29,154 nucleotides of DNA from a virus: the IMG/VR virus record IMGVR_UViG_3300031754_000017, positions 1 through 29,154 of that record; one strand, 5' to 3'. The position numbers were made by a program, and so were the translations under genes. Shown piece after piece: positions 21,738-28,315 of the stretch. The notes under the pieces were generated by a model. That model was not told the DNA's origin. It saw nothing but the letters and a program-made list of their open reading frames with translations, and made no database searches. Positions within the stretch are counted from its first letter, which is position 1. Each line of letters starts with the position of its first letter.

Positions 21738-22015
21738 CAAAGAAGTTGGTCCGCGAATTGCTCAACTAGGTCTTGGTCGTCGCGCGAACAGCCAATCGAG
21801 ATTTGACGTCCGCCGTCCAACTCAACCACGACCCATACTTCATGGTTCGGGCGCAACGGCCGACCGGACAAATATTCGGCGAGTTTCTTTTCCGCGCCCG
21901 ACCGGTCATCAGCGCGATAGCCAGTCGAGATATGACGGCCTCCGTCTAGGATGTACCAGAATTTGTTTCCGCGAACGTCGCGAAGCCATAGCCGAGGAGG
22001 TTTCTTTGGATTCAT
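21695..22015 (-). CDS. Stand-alone tandem integrase arm-binding-domain protein
   Basis: This 106-residue protein starts at ATG 22015, overlapping the upstream stop as ATGA. Residues 8-49 (RLWLRDVRGNKFWYILDGGR onward) match residues 9-50 of the neighbouring integrase at 32 of 42 positions, the N-terminal arm-DNA-binding region. Residues 61-91 (WVVVELDGGRQISIG, then DD, then FADQL) are a second, diverged copy of the same motif. No catalytic domain follows. The coding end overlaps the right-hand CGTTGCA repeats. A protein with two arm-binding modules and no recombinase domain could compete for, or bridge, integrase arm sites. That is inference. A decayed integrase fragment is the alternative, but the frame is intact. 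Confidence 0.7.
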   Translation of the reverse strand: MNPKKPPRLWLRDVRGNKFWYILDGGRHISTGYRADDRSGAEKKLAEYLSGRPLRPNHEVWVVVELDGGRQISIGCSRDDQDLVEQFADQLLCATQRGPGATHATQ

Positions 22016-22227
22016 GGCCGCCGCTCTGGTGATGGCGTGGGCGCCTGGGTAGGCTGCCCCTGTGGCGTCAGGTAGATGACGACCGGAGGCGGGGGCGGGG
22101 TCGAGCCGATCTTGTAGCCGAGCAGCCCGAACACGGCGGCGAAGATCGCCGCCATCGCGCCTAGAAGTACCGCAAGGTTGCGCGGCGTTTCCCAAAACGT
22201 CTGTTTGCGTCTGAGATCAATATCCAT
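22012..22227 (-). CDS. Small single-pass membrane protein with a Pro-rich tail
   Basis: This 71-residue protein starts at ATG 22227 with AGGAG 8 nt upstream. A charged N-terminus (MDIDLRRKQTFWETPRN) leads into one transmembrane helix (LAVLLGAMAAIFAAVFGLLG, about residues 18-37), then a PPPPP run and a Pro/Gln/Thr tail. Similar short proteins occur widely in Hyphomicrobiales genomes with no known role. It is the first gene of a two-gene unit with the arm-binding-domain protein (4-nt overlap). The pairing of a membrane protein with a DNA-binding protein beside attP is notable, but a joint function is unproven. Confidence 0.7.
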   Translation of the reverse strand: MDIDLRRKQTFWETPRNLAVLLGAMAAIFAAVFGLLGYKIGSTPPPPPVVIYLTPQGQPTQAPTPSPERRP

Positions 22228-22280
22228 TTTGAGAAGCTCCTGTTTTAGTGCCGTTTCTTTCTTCAGCGGTCATTCGACTG

Positions 22281-22333
22281 GCCCTGCAGGGCGAAAGTGG
22301 ACCCGCCGACCGTTGCCACGCGGTCTCGGCGGG
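22281..22333. promoter_or_regulatory. Palindrome and imperfect hairpin downstream of int
   Basis: GCCCTGCAGGGC (22281-22292) is a perfect palindrome. CCCGCCGA (22302-22309) plus CCG pairs with CGG plus TCGGCGGG (22326-22333) with a TC bulge. It lies in the 213-nt gap between the integrase stop and the small membrane-protein gene. No T-run follows on the minus strand, so a weak terminator or protein-binding site is possible. Confidence 0.4.
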
Positions 22334-22440
22334 CCCAGTCTAATGTGGCGTTTATCGTTCAGTGATCTTGAGCCCATCGTCTTAATCGCGAATGTGACCC
22401 CTCCGGCGCAGATCCCCTACGCCGAAGCTCTTTCCACCCG

Positions 22441-23538
22441 TTATATCCGCCCCTTTCTGGTAATGGCGTTGGCGACCGCCTTGTGCTGATCGGGGCAGTG
22501 GTGCCCGTAGACGTCATTGATGACCTTCGGCGAGACGCCGAAGAAGTCGCTGACCTCCCAGATCGGCGCTCCGTTTTGGAGCGACCAAGAGATCGCCGTA
22601 TGGCGCAAAGTATGCGGCGTCACCTTCCCACCAAGTCCAGCCTCGACGACGCTCCGGGCAAACGCCTTCTTGACGCTAAGAACCGGCTCACCGTTGAATT
22701 CGACAACCGCCTTCGTCGAGATGCCGCGCCGCTTCCATCGGCGTATGTGGGCGAGAAGGCGATCCGGTAGCCGGACAGGCGGCTGGCGCTTGTTCGTCTC
22801 CGCCGTACCCGGCGCGCGGCGATAGAGGACGCCCTGATCGAGATCGACGTAGCCGCGGCCGATCGCGGGGCCCATAGCGGCCCCGCAGACGGCCGCCGAG
22901 CGAGTTCCGGTATAGATTGCGACCAAGATAAAGCGAGCGACGTGCTGGCGGCTCCTACGGCCCGTAGCGTGGCCTTTCTGGACTTCGCGGTAGCGCCACG
23001 CCGCTCGAATAAGACCGGCCGCCTCCGAACGGGTCAGCCATCGTTCGCGGGGCGCCGCCTTCGCCGGCAGTTCGATATCGCGGCGAAAGTCAAGATCGAG
23101 AATTCTCTCGTCGTATGCGTAGCCAAGCGCGGCGCGCAAGTCTTCAAGCTCGCGTCTTGCGGATTGCTCGCTGCCGCGGTGTATGGCGTAGTCCCGGCAA
23201 AGGCGCTTGTTGAGCGCGGTGACCGATTTTGTCCCGAAGAAGCCAAGCAGCGAAGTAACCCGCAGTCCAAGCTCATACGGTCGAGCAATCTTGGCGCCTC
23301 GATCTTGCTGGTAGATATTTAAGACTTCGGCGATCGAGATGGCAGCGGGGTCACGACCGCTGTCGCGGTTCGGCTTGACGTGGGCCGTGATATATTCCGC
23401 GAGCTTTTCTTGAGCCCCCGCGCGGTCATCAGCGCCGCAGCCAGTTGTGATCTGGCGTCCGTTGTCGAGGATGTACCAGATTTTGTTTCCGCGGACGTCC
23501 CTAAGCCAAAGGCGGGCGGGCTTGGCAGTATTCGACAT
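22441..23538 (-). CDS. int: Tyrosine recombinase (phage integrase)
   Basis: This 365-residue enzyme would catalyse recombination between attP and the bacterial att site. It starts at ATG 23538, three bases after GAGGGG. The arm-DNA-binding region is residues about 9-50 and the core-binding SAM-like domain about 65-155 (ISIAEVLNIYQQDRG). The catalytic domain is about 165-365. Visible active-site residues are Arg213 (TGTRSAA), Lys250 in the hairpin, His309 and Arg312 (PHTLRHT), and the nucleophile Tyr344 (DVYGHHCPD). At the usual second-His position a Gly is seen (DFFGVS), as in relatives with a YGHHxP motif. It overlaps the excisionase-like gene by 220 nt and lies about 0.9-1.9 kb from the att-like core. 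Confidence 0.95.
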   Translation of the reverse strand: MSNTAKPARLWLRDVRGNKIWYILDNGRQITTGCGADDRAGAQEKLAEYITAHVKPNRDSGRDPAAISIAEVLNIYQQDRGAKIARPYELGLRVTSLLGFFGTKSVTALNKRLCRDYAIHRGSEQSARRELEDLRAALGYAYDERILDLDFRRDIELPAKAAPRERWLTRSEAAGLIRAAWRYREVQKGHATGRRSRQHVARFILVAIYTGTRSAAVCGAAMGPAIGRGYVDLDQGVLYRRAPGTAETNKRQPPVRLPDRLLAHIRRWKRRGISTKAVVEFNGEPVLSVKKAFARSVVEAGLGGKVTPHTLRHTAISWSLQNGAPIWEVSDFFGVSPKVINDVYGHHCPDQHKAVANAITRKGRI

Positions 23539-23744
23539 AATCCCCTCATCTCCTCCACGCTCGCGAGCGTGGTGTATTGCTTTCCCGCGATCGTCTCGAC
23601 CGCTAACCGGCCCTTTGCAATTTCCCGGCGGAGACCGCTCGCGGTCATTGACCCATCGGGAAAAGCCAGTCTTGCGGCGATGTCGAGCCTAAGCGGAGTA
23701 TCCGGCGCGACGCTGGTCGGATCGACCATTCGAGCTTTGGTCAT
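23319..23744 (-). CDS. Excisionase-like / HTH DNA-binding protein overlapping int
   Basis: This 141-residue frame starts at ATG 23744 after AGGAAACC. Residues 17-70 (PLRLDIAARLAFPDGSMTAS, then GLRREIAKGRLAVETIAGKQ, then YTTLASVEEM) form a winged-HTH-type domain like excisionases and small regulators that commonly precede integrase genes in alphaproteobacterial prophages. The last about 73 residues (23319-23538) lie in another frame of the integrase N-terminal region. They are Ser/Thr/Arg-rich and low in complexity, so they may be non-essential overprinted sequence. If it is the excisionase, it directs excision by binding near the att arm sites. Confidence 0.75.
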   Translation of the reverse strand: MTKARMVDPTSVAPDTPLRLDIAARLAFPDGSMTASGLRREIAKGRLAVETIAGKQYTTLASVEEMRGLCRILPSPPAFGLGTSAETKSGTSSTTDARSQLAAALMTARGLKKSSRNISRPTSSRTATAVVTPLPSRSPKS

Positions 23745-23851
23745 TATTCGGTTTCCTAGGAAAGATGCAAGTTTTGCTTTCAGCGGCTCTGTGGTATGAT
23801 CCGGCTCAGCCGTGCCAGGGCTCCGATCCCTCGGCTTCGGTCAGGGCTGGT

Positions 23852-23870
23852 CGGGCGTTGTCAGCGCCCG
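23852..23870. promoter_or_regulatory. Stem-loop upstream of the excisionase-like gene
   Basis: CGGGCG (23852-23857) pairs with CGCCCG (23865-23870) around a 7-nt loop. It lies between the small gene ending at 23892 and the excisionase-like gene starting at 23744, in a 147-nt gap that probably carries the int/xis promoter. There is no T-run on the minus side. Confidence 0.35.
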
Positions 23871-23891
23871 ATCGGCCCGCCTCAATCTCGA

Positions 23892-24095
23892 TCATAGCAA
23901 CCGCTCCGTCTTCGTCTCCTCGGTGACTAGCCGCGTGTAGTCGTCAACGATCGCCGCCATCGCCGCGATCTCGTGGTCGATTTTCTCCTGTGTCTGTAAG
24001 CCGCTCTTGACCCGCTTGGGATAGACGCTCCGGCGGAGCGCAAGCTCGCGTTGCGCGCACTTGAGCTTGTCGAGATTGCTGATCGGCGCGGTCAA
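23892..24095 (-). CDS. Small hypothetical early protein
   Basis: This 67-residue protein starts at TTG 24095, right after GAAGGAAA and overlapping the previous stop as TTGA. It is helical and charged (ISNLDKLKCAQRELALRRSV, then KIDHEIAAMAAIVDDYTRLV). The DKL-x-CA-x-REL pattern is one I recall from small early proteins of alphaproteobacterial phages, with no known function. It closes the recT operon: recT, a 23-residue ORF, an HTH gene and this gene, with 4-nt overlaps between the last three. Confidence 0.7.
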   Translation of the reverse strand: MTAPISNLDKLKCAQRELALRRSVYPKRVKSGLQTQEKIDHEIAAMAAIVDDYTRLVTEETKTERLL

Positions 24096-24292
24096 TTTCC
24101 TTCTCCATCGGCGGCGGCTTCGCCGCGCTTGCGGCCATGGTTGAGTCTCTTTGCAAGCCCCAGCTCACGCGCCTTGTAGACTACCGTTGGGTAGCCAACG
24201 CCGATCCGTTCGGCGCAGTAATAGAGAGGCACGCCCTCGGCCCGCAGTCGGTGGAGCGCCGCTACCATCTCCGGGGTCCAGCGAACTGTCAT
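24092..24292 (-). CDS. Small helix-turn-helix protein
   Basis: This 66-residue protein starts at ATG 24292, overlapping the preceding micro-ORF stop as ATGA. WTPEMVAALHRLRAEGVPLY, then YCAERIGVGYPTVVYKAREL forms a simple HTH like those of Hin-type or GcrA-like small DNA-binding proteins (turn at IGVGYPT). The C-terminus is basic then acidic (KRLNHGRKRGEAAADGEGN). A role in early regulation or recombination is likely but unspecified. Confidence 0.75.
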   Translation of the reverse strand: MTVRWTPEMVAALHRLRAEGVPLYYCAERIGVGYPTVVYKARELGLAKRLNHGRKRGEAAADGEGN

Positions 24293-24360
24293 AGCCGTCC
24301 ACGTAGCCGCGCGATCTCCGCGGCCTTAACGGCGAGTTGGGTATGCGCGGCGCGTCTCAC
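24289..24360 (-). CDS. 23-residue micro-ORF between recT and the HTH gene
   Basis: GTG 24360 follows GGCGGGAGCGATAGC and encodes VRRAAHTQLAVKAAEIARLR plus GRL. It ends in ATGA overlap with the HTH gene. It would be a single basic amphipathic helix. It may simply feed ribosomes to the HTH start, which lacks its own clear site. Confidence 0.45.
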   Translation of the reverse strand: MRRAAHTQLAVKAAEIARLRGRL

Positions 24361-24379
24361 GCTATCGCTCCCGCCGTTA

Positions 24380-25678
24380 TTATCCGCGCATCCGTTCGAT
24401 CTCGGCGGCCATCTGCTTGAGCTTGCGGGTATGGCCGACCGTCATCACCGCCTGCTCGTCGCCGTTCAGGTCGTCGTCGAGCCAGCGGTCGAGCGCGACG
24501 GTTCCTTGTTCGCGCGCGATCCTCTCGCCGGTCCGTATGAGATCTTGAAGGAGCGCAACGCGGTCGAGCGTTCCGTTGTCGTCCGGTGGACTATCGTCCG
24601 GCGGCGGCGGTTCGGCGCGACTGCGCGAAGAGGACGCGGAGCGGTTCGTCTCGGCTGTTTGGGCGCTCGATAGCGAAGGGGAAGGACCCTCGCTCCTTTC
24701 GTTACGAGGGGAGGAGCCCCGGCGCCCCGCGTCTCTCGCGCCAACAGGGGAACTGCTTCCGCCTGCCGGCGTTTCGGGCAACCGCTCACCCGAAATCTGT
24801 TCGATGATTTCGCCTGTCTCGACGTCGTGCGGCGGTATGTCCTCGATTCCGACGAGCGCGTCGATGCGGTCAGAGAGCGACTTCGGTCGAGGTCCGGCGA
24901 CGACTTTATCACTCGCGCTCTTAAGATCATATAACTCGTCGTCGCGGCGAAGAAGATCGTCGAGGTCGGTGCTCATCGGAAGCACCTTGGAGTGCCGGCG
25001 CGCGACGGTTTTCTTCGCCGCCTCGTCGTAGGACTTGACCCACATAGGCGAGAAGTTTCCGTCCCGGTCGCGCTTCGAATAGGTATCGCGCACGCAGTCG
25101 ATATCGAACCGCGACATCACGTCTCGGCTCTTCTCGCCGGTCTTCAGGACCGCAATCGAATAGGCGAAGGTCAGCGGACCCGGATCTATGTGCGCGCGGA
25201 GCCGCTCGGCATATTGCTCGTCAGTCTCGGCGCCGCTCCGTTCGAGCGGCTTCGGCATATACGGCTTGTGCTTGATATAGGGATCGTCGCCCTCCTCATA
25301 GTCGAATTTGTCCTTGGCGTGGACGGCGTGGACGTCCCACGTCGCGATCGTCTCCGAATTGCGGACCTTCTTGCGAAGGCCGGCGATCATCGGCATCCAG
25401 ACGACCTTGTCGATCCACTCCTTGCCGATCTTGGTCGAATAGATGACGAGCGCGCCCTCGCGACCGTCCGGCAGCAAGCCGTCTTGAGCGGCCTTCATGC
25501 ACGAGGTCCAGAAGCTCGCTCGATCCGCGTTCTGGAGCTTCGGATTCATCTGAACCGCGGTCATCACGACGCGGACGTAACGCTCGACCGGAATATGCGC
25601 CGGCAAGGCCGCCCGAAATTGCGGCCGGCGCGCGCCTAACTCGGCGGCGATCGTTAGTGCCTTGGTCGGTTCGTTCAT
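24380..25678 (-). CDS. recT: RecT-family single-strand annealing protein
   Basis: This 432-residue protein starts at ATG 25678 after GAGGAC. Residues about 15-260 are a RecT domain (IPVERYVRVVMTAVQMNPKL, then DGREGALVIYSTKIG, then WMPMIAGLRKKVRNS, then YSKRDRDGNFSPMW, then VARRHSKVLPMS). It binds single-stranded DNA and anneals homologous strands. Its partner exonuclease is encoded just upstream. Most RecT proteins have about 270-330 residues. Here residues about 300-365 are a disordered Ser/Pro/Arg stretch and residues about 370-432 a further helical domain (VALLQDLIRTGERIAREQG, ending AAEIERMRG) of unknown role, possibly for a partner such as SSB. Confidence 0.9.
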   Translation of the reverse strand: MNEPTKALTIAAELGARRPQFRAALPAHIPVERYVRVVMTAVQMNPKLQNADRASFWTSCMKAAQDGLLPDGREGALVIYSTKIGKEWIDKVVWMPMIAGLRKKVRNSETIATWDVHAVHAKDKFDYEEGDDPYIKHKPYMPKPLERSGAETDEQYAERLRAHIDPGPLTFAYSIAVLKTGEKSRDVMSRFDIDCVRDTYSKRDRDGNFSPMWVKSYDEAAKKTVARRHSKVLPMSTDLDDLLRRDDELYDLKSASDKVVAGPRPKSLSDRIDALVGIEDIPPHDVETGEIIEQISGERLPETPAGGSSSPVGARDAGRRGSSPRNERSEGPSPSLSSAQTAETNRSASSSRSRAEPPPPDDSPPDDNGTLDRVALLQDLIRTGERIAREQGTVALDRWLDDDLNGDEQAVMTVGHTRKLKQMAAEIERMRG

Positions 25679-25687
25679 AGCTTGTCC

Positions 25688-26623
25688 TCACTTGATGGCG
25701 ACGGCGCGATACGAGGTCGCCTTGACCTCATAGCCGGCGCGCTTGACGGTCTTTGCGGTTATCACTCGACCGTCTCCGAGTGTTCCTCTCGCGGCGTTGC
25801 CCAATAGGTGGATAATCTCCGCGTCGAGCGGCTTGCGCTGTTTGCCGGCGGCGTCGCCGGCGTTTTCGATCGCCTTGAGCCGTGTGCGCTCTTTGACTAG
25901 ATCGAGCGCGCGCTCGTTGCCGGCGAGATCGACCTCGCCGCCGTCGTCGTCGGCGTAGATCCGTGCGATCGCCGCGGCGTCCTTTCCGTAGTCCGGCGGA
26001 TAGGGACGCTTCTCAGCGACCCGCGCCCAGAATTCCTCGACCAGCGAACGGAGCTTGACTATTAGCTGCGGACGGAGCGGTATATCGACGACGTACATCT
26101 CGAGGCCGCCGTCGCCGAGCGCCATCGCCGCCGCCGCTGCCCACTTGCCGGACGTCAACGCCGCCTCGACGCTCGCTTGAACGGCGATCCAGAGCGGAAC
26201 TTCGACCTCGCCCTCCTCGCCGCGCCAGCCCTTCTTGAACGCGAAATGACCGACTGTCTTTAACTGGACGACGCCGGAGCCGGCGATGTCCGGTCGCGAG
26301 GCGAGCGCGTCAGGAGACGCGCCGAGGCGCAGTATTGGATCGCGGTAGTAGAAAGGATGCGGCGCGATAATCCAGTCCGGCTTCTCCTCCTGCAGGAGTT
26401 GAAGCGCGATCGGCTCAAGAAGCCGTCCGCGCCGCATCGCCGGCGTCTCGATCCGGTCCTCGACGAGGAGGCCGCTCTTGAGCGCCCAGAGCTTGTAGGG
26501 CGTCATGTGCGGATGGACGCCTTCGCCGAAGAGCGCGGCGGCGACGGACGCGGTCACGTCCTGTTCACGCCGCTTGAGCCAGCTAGCGCGGTCGGTAATC
26601 GCGAAGCGCGCGATCTCAGACAC
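25688..26623 (-). CDS. YqaJ-type viral exonuclease (PD-(D/E)xK)
   Basis: This 311-residue nuclease would degrade one strand of double-stranded DNA for RecT. It starts at GTG 26623 after GGAG. Its blocks match the YqaJ/lambda-exo family: REQDVTASVAAALFGEG with a DVTAS helix start, RRGRLLEPIALQLL (Glu70), LGASPDALAS (metal ligand Asp105), VVQLKTV (Gln120-x-Lys122), and WIAVQASVEAAL. The usual ExK is QxK here, a variant that may occur in this subgroup. The C-terminal about 110 residues form an additional basic/helical domain. It ends 9 nt before recT, so the two are co-transcribed. Confidence 0.88.
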   Translation of the reverse strand: MSEIARFAITDRASWLKRREQDVTASVAAALFGEGVHPHMTPYKLWALKSGLLVEDRIETPAMRRGRLLEPIALQLLQEEKPDWIIAPHPFYYRDPILRLGASPDALASRPDIAGSGVVQLKTVGHFAFKKGWRGEEGEVEVPLWIAVQASVEAALTSGKWAAAAAMALGDGGLEMYVVDIPLRPQLIVKLRSLVEEFWARVAEKRPYPPDYGKDAAAIARIYADDDGGEVDLAGNERALDLVKERTRLKAIENAGDAAGKQRKPLDAEIIHLLGNAARGTLGDGRVITAKTVKRAGYEVKATSYRAVAIK

Positions 26624-26837
26624 CGGCCAACTCCATCAGTTTGGCGACGAAGGCCTGCGTCGCGTCGCGGGTTCGCTCGTCCAAGTCTTGCAACCGCGCG
26701 AACGAGACGCTGTCGTCGGCGTCGCGGCGCCAATAGTCGATCAAAGCGTGCTCGTGCGCGCGGTAGAGCGCGCCAAGCTCGGTCGCCATGAACCGCTTGT
26801 GCCGTTCAAGCTTGGCGAGCCATTCGGGATCGCTCAT
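26616..26837 (-). CDS. Small hypothetical early protein
   Basis: This 73-residue protein starts at ATG 26837, overlapping the upstream stop as ATGA. A longer in-frame start at 26888 would lie inside the upstream gene. It is helical and charged (EWLAKLERHKRFMATELGAL, then FARLQDLDERTRDATQAFVA). It overlaps the exonuclease start by 8 nt, so it is part of the same transcript. I do not recognise the family. The size and helical content would suit a small recombination or replication partner, but that is only a guess. Confidence 0.65.
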   Translation of the reverse strand: MSDPEWLAKLERHKRFMATELGALYRAHEHALIDYWRRDADDSVSFARLQDLDERTRDATQAFVAKLMELAGV

Positions 26838-27025
26838 CCGCGCATCTCTTCCCACTGCTCGATCGTCTGCTTCATTCTCTCGTACCAAGTCCGCGCCTTG
26901 ACCTCGTCGCGCGTGTTCAGGCTCGCCCAGTAGATCTTGCCGCGCTTCTCGATCTCGTAGCGCCAGATGCCGCGCTCGGAGCGGAAGAGGCGGACGAGGC
27001 GGAACGGCGGCGCGCTATTCTTCAC
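26834..27025 (-). CDS. Small hypothetical early protein
   Basis: This 63-residue protein starts at GTG 27025 with AGGGG about 9 nt upstream, after the TAG of the neighbouring gene. It has strand-like segments (FRLVRLFRSERGIWRYEIEK, RGKIYWASLNTRDE), then a Trp-rich helix (WYERMKQTIEQWEEMRG). The layout suggests a compact single-domain protein, perhaps nucleic-acid-binding by its basic first half. No family is recognised. Confidence 0.65.
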   Translation of the reverse strand: MKNSAPPFRLVRLFRSERGIWRYEIEKRGKIYWASLNTRDEVKARTWYERMKQTIEQWEEMRG

Positions 27026-27036
27026 ACCCGCAGCCC

Positions 27037-27297
27037 CTAGCCGAGGTCGAGATTGGCGAGCGCCTCCTTGGCGCTGTCGATCGACGTTACCGCCTCCTCA
27101 AGCGCGGAGGCGGCTTCCTCGAGCGCGGTCGCGAGTGCTTGGCCCTTCTCGCTTTCTTGCGCCTTCTCGCCCTTGGATTCGAAAGCTTCGCGCTCCTCGC
27201 CGGCGACCTCGCGGATGCTCGATGCGAGATCCTCAAGCGAAACTTCCTCCAGCGCAGAGATCGCGTCGCCAATCGTCTTTTTCTGTTTCGCGTTCAT
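27037..27297 (-). CDS. Small acidic coiled-coil protein
   Basis: This 86-residue protein starts at ATG 27297, overlapping the previous stop as ATGA. A basic first few residues (MNAKQKKTIG) precede a long, very acidic helix (DAISALEEVSLEDLASSIRE, ALATALEEAASALEEAVTSI). It is probably a coiled coil or helical bundle. Highly acidic small early proteins can mimic DNA, but this one also has regular Ala/Leu heptads, so a dimeric coiled coil is the simpler reading. Confidence 0.7.
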   Translation of the reverse strand: MNAKQKKTIGDAISALEEVSLEDLASSIREVAGEEREAFESKGEKAQESEKGQALATALEEAASALEEAVTSIDSAKEALANLDLG

Positions 27298-27584
27298 GTA
27301 ACTTCCTCCCCGATCCCGACGAGTCCGCCGCGCGCGATCCAAGCGTCGTAATCGGCGCGGCTTCCCCAGCAGGCGGCCGGCAGCGACCGGAGCATCAAGA
27401 GCGCATAGCTCGGCAGGATCTCCGCGTTCTCGTCGTCGGCGCGCCGCGCCGCCTCGATCAGGTCATTTTGGAAGATCGCGCGGAGAAAGTATCCCGGCTC
27501 GATGCCGCGCTCGACGTAGCGGACAATACCCGGGCGCATCCGCTCCGGAACGTCGAGCCAATTGACCTTGTCGAACCATGACAT
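27294..27584 (-). CDS. Hypothetical phage protein (YVERGIEPGYFL type)
   Basis: This 96-residue protein starts at ATG 27584, overlapping the previous stop by one base (TGATG). The pattern RPGIVRYVERGIEPGYFLRA, then IFQNDLIEAARRADDEN, then LPAACWGSRADYDAWIARGG resembles a small protein frequent in phages and conjugative elements of many bacteria. Its function is unknown to me. It is helical and soluble and part of the early operon. Confidence 0.75.
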   Translation of the reverse strand: MSWFDKVNWLDVPERMRPGIVRYVERGIEPGYFLRAIFQNDLIEAARRADDENAEILPSYALLMLRSLPAACWGSRADYDAWIARGGLVGIGEEVT

Positions 27585-28072
27585 CAGTGCTTGCTCTCAC
27601 CGGGAAGGAGATCGTCGAACCGACTGACGGTGAAGCCGGGAAGCATCGGCAGCGGTTCGAGATCGACGCATCGGCCGCTTCTTTTGTCGCGGACCATCGC
27701 CCAGCTTGCGTGCTTGGTTTCGAAGCCGTTGGTCGCCATCGCGACGATAACCTCTTGCCGGTTTGGATCGTCGCGCGGAAGCACGCCGGTTTCCTCGTTC
27801 CAAGTCACCGGCTGTTTCGTCATCCAGGCCTCGGTGAGGAAGCTATAGGCGAGCGCGCCGCCGTGCTTCTTCATCTCTTCGCGGGCGTAGCGGACCGCCT
27901 TGAGCTTCTCGTCGTTGTTCTGCCACGGCATCTGGAGGACATGGATCTGGTCCGGATAGACGATCACAAACGACGACATTAGGTCTTCGCCCAAGCCGAT
28001 CAGCACAAGCTTGGCGTGATCAAACGCGAGCTTGAGAAGGTCATCGATCTTCGTTGGCGGCGGCGTCTTCAT
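27584..28072 (-). CDS. Hypothetical early protein
   Basis: This 162-residue protein starts at ATG 28072, with AAGGCGG upstream in the preceding gene. It has an alpha/beta pattern: helix DDLLKLAFDHAKLVLIGLGE, strand SSFVIVYPDQIHVLQMPW, helix LKAVRYAREEMKKHGG, strand ALAYSFLTEAWM, then REVIV-type strand and NGFETKHASWAMVRDKR. This resembles small alpha/beta proteins common in phages of this group but without a known role. There are no catalytic motifs. It is co-transcribed with flanking genes. Confidence 0.7.
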   Translation of the reverse strand: MKTPPPTKIDDLLKLAFDHAKLVLIGLGEDLMSSFVIVYPDQIHVLQMPWQNNDEKLKAVRYAREEMKKHGGALAYSFLTEAWMTKQPVTWNEETGVLPRDDPNRQEVIVAMATNGFETKHASWAMVRDKRSGRCVDLEPLPMLPGFTVSRFDDLLPGESKH

Positions 28073-28075
28073 AGG

Positions 28076-28315
28076 TTAGCCGCCTTGCGCGAGTGGCGGC
28101 TTGCCAAGCGCCGCGCGATCGGTGGCGCGCGTCTCCGGCGTCAGCGGCGGAGAGCAGAGCGGACAAAGCAACAGGTAAACGCCGTGTTCGCACGTCATCG
28201 GATAGCGCCGCTTCCGTCCATCGCGATCGAGTAGCTCCGGGCTCGGCGGCGGTTCACGGAGGCCGGAGCGCGGCGTCTGCGGCGCGGATCGCCGGCGCAA
28301 GATCGGGAATTTCAT
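28076..28315 (-). CDS. Small protein with a Cys/His zinc-binding-like motif
   Basis: This 79-residue protein starts at ATG 28315, overlapping the upstream stop as ATGA. A basic Pro/Arg-rich N-terminus is followed by TCEHGVYLLLCPLCSPP, with C-x-H and C-x-x-C pairs spaced like a small zinc ribbon. The C-terminus is unstructured. The composition is partly that of high-GC non-coding frames, but the Cys/His pattern and the 4-nt overlap support a real gene. It may bind DNA or a protein partner. Confidence 0.6.
   Translation of the reverse strand: MKFPILRRRSAPQTPRSGLREPPPSPELLDRDGRKRRYPMTCEHGVYLLLCPLCSPPLTPETRATDRAALGKPPLAQGG

Noticed and set aside
20926-22227. Toxin-antitoxin or restriction-type defence system near att
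   Set aside because: No toxin, antitoxin, nuclease or ATPase motif is visible in these small proteins. The pairings are noted only as a cassette of unknown function.
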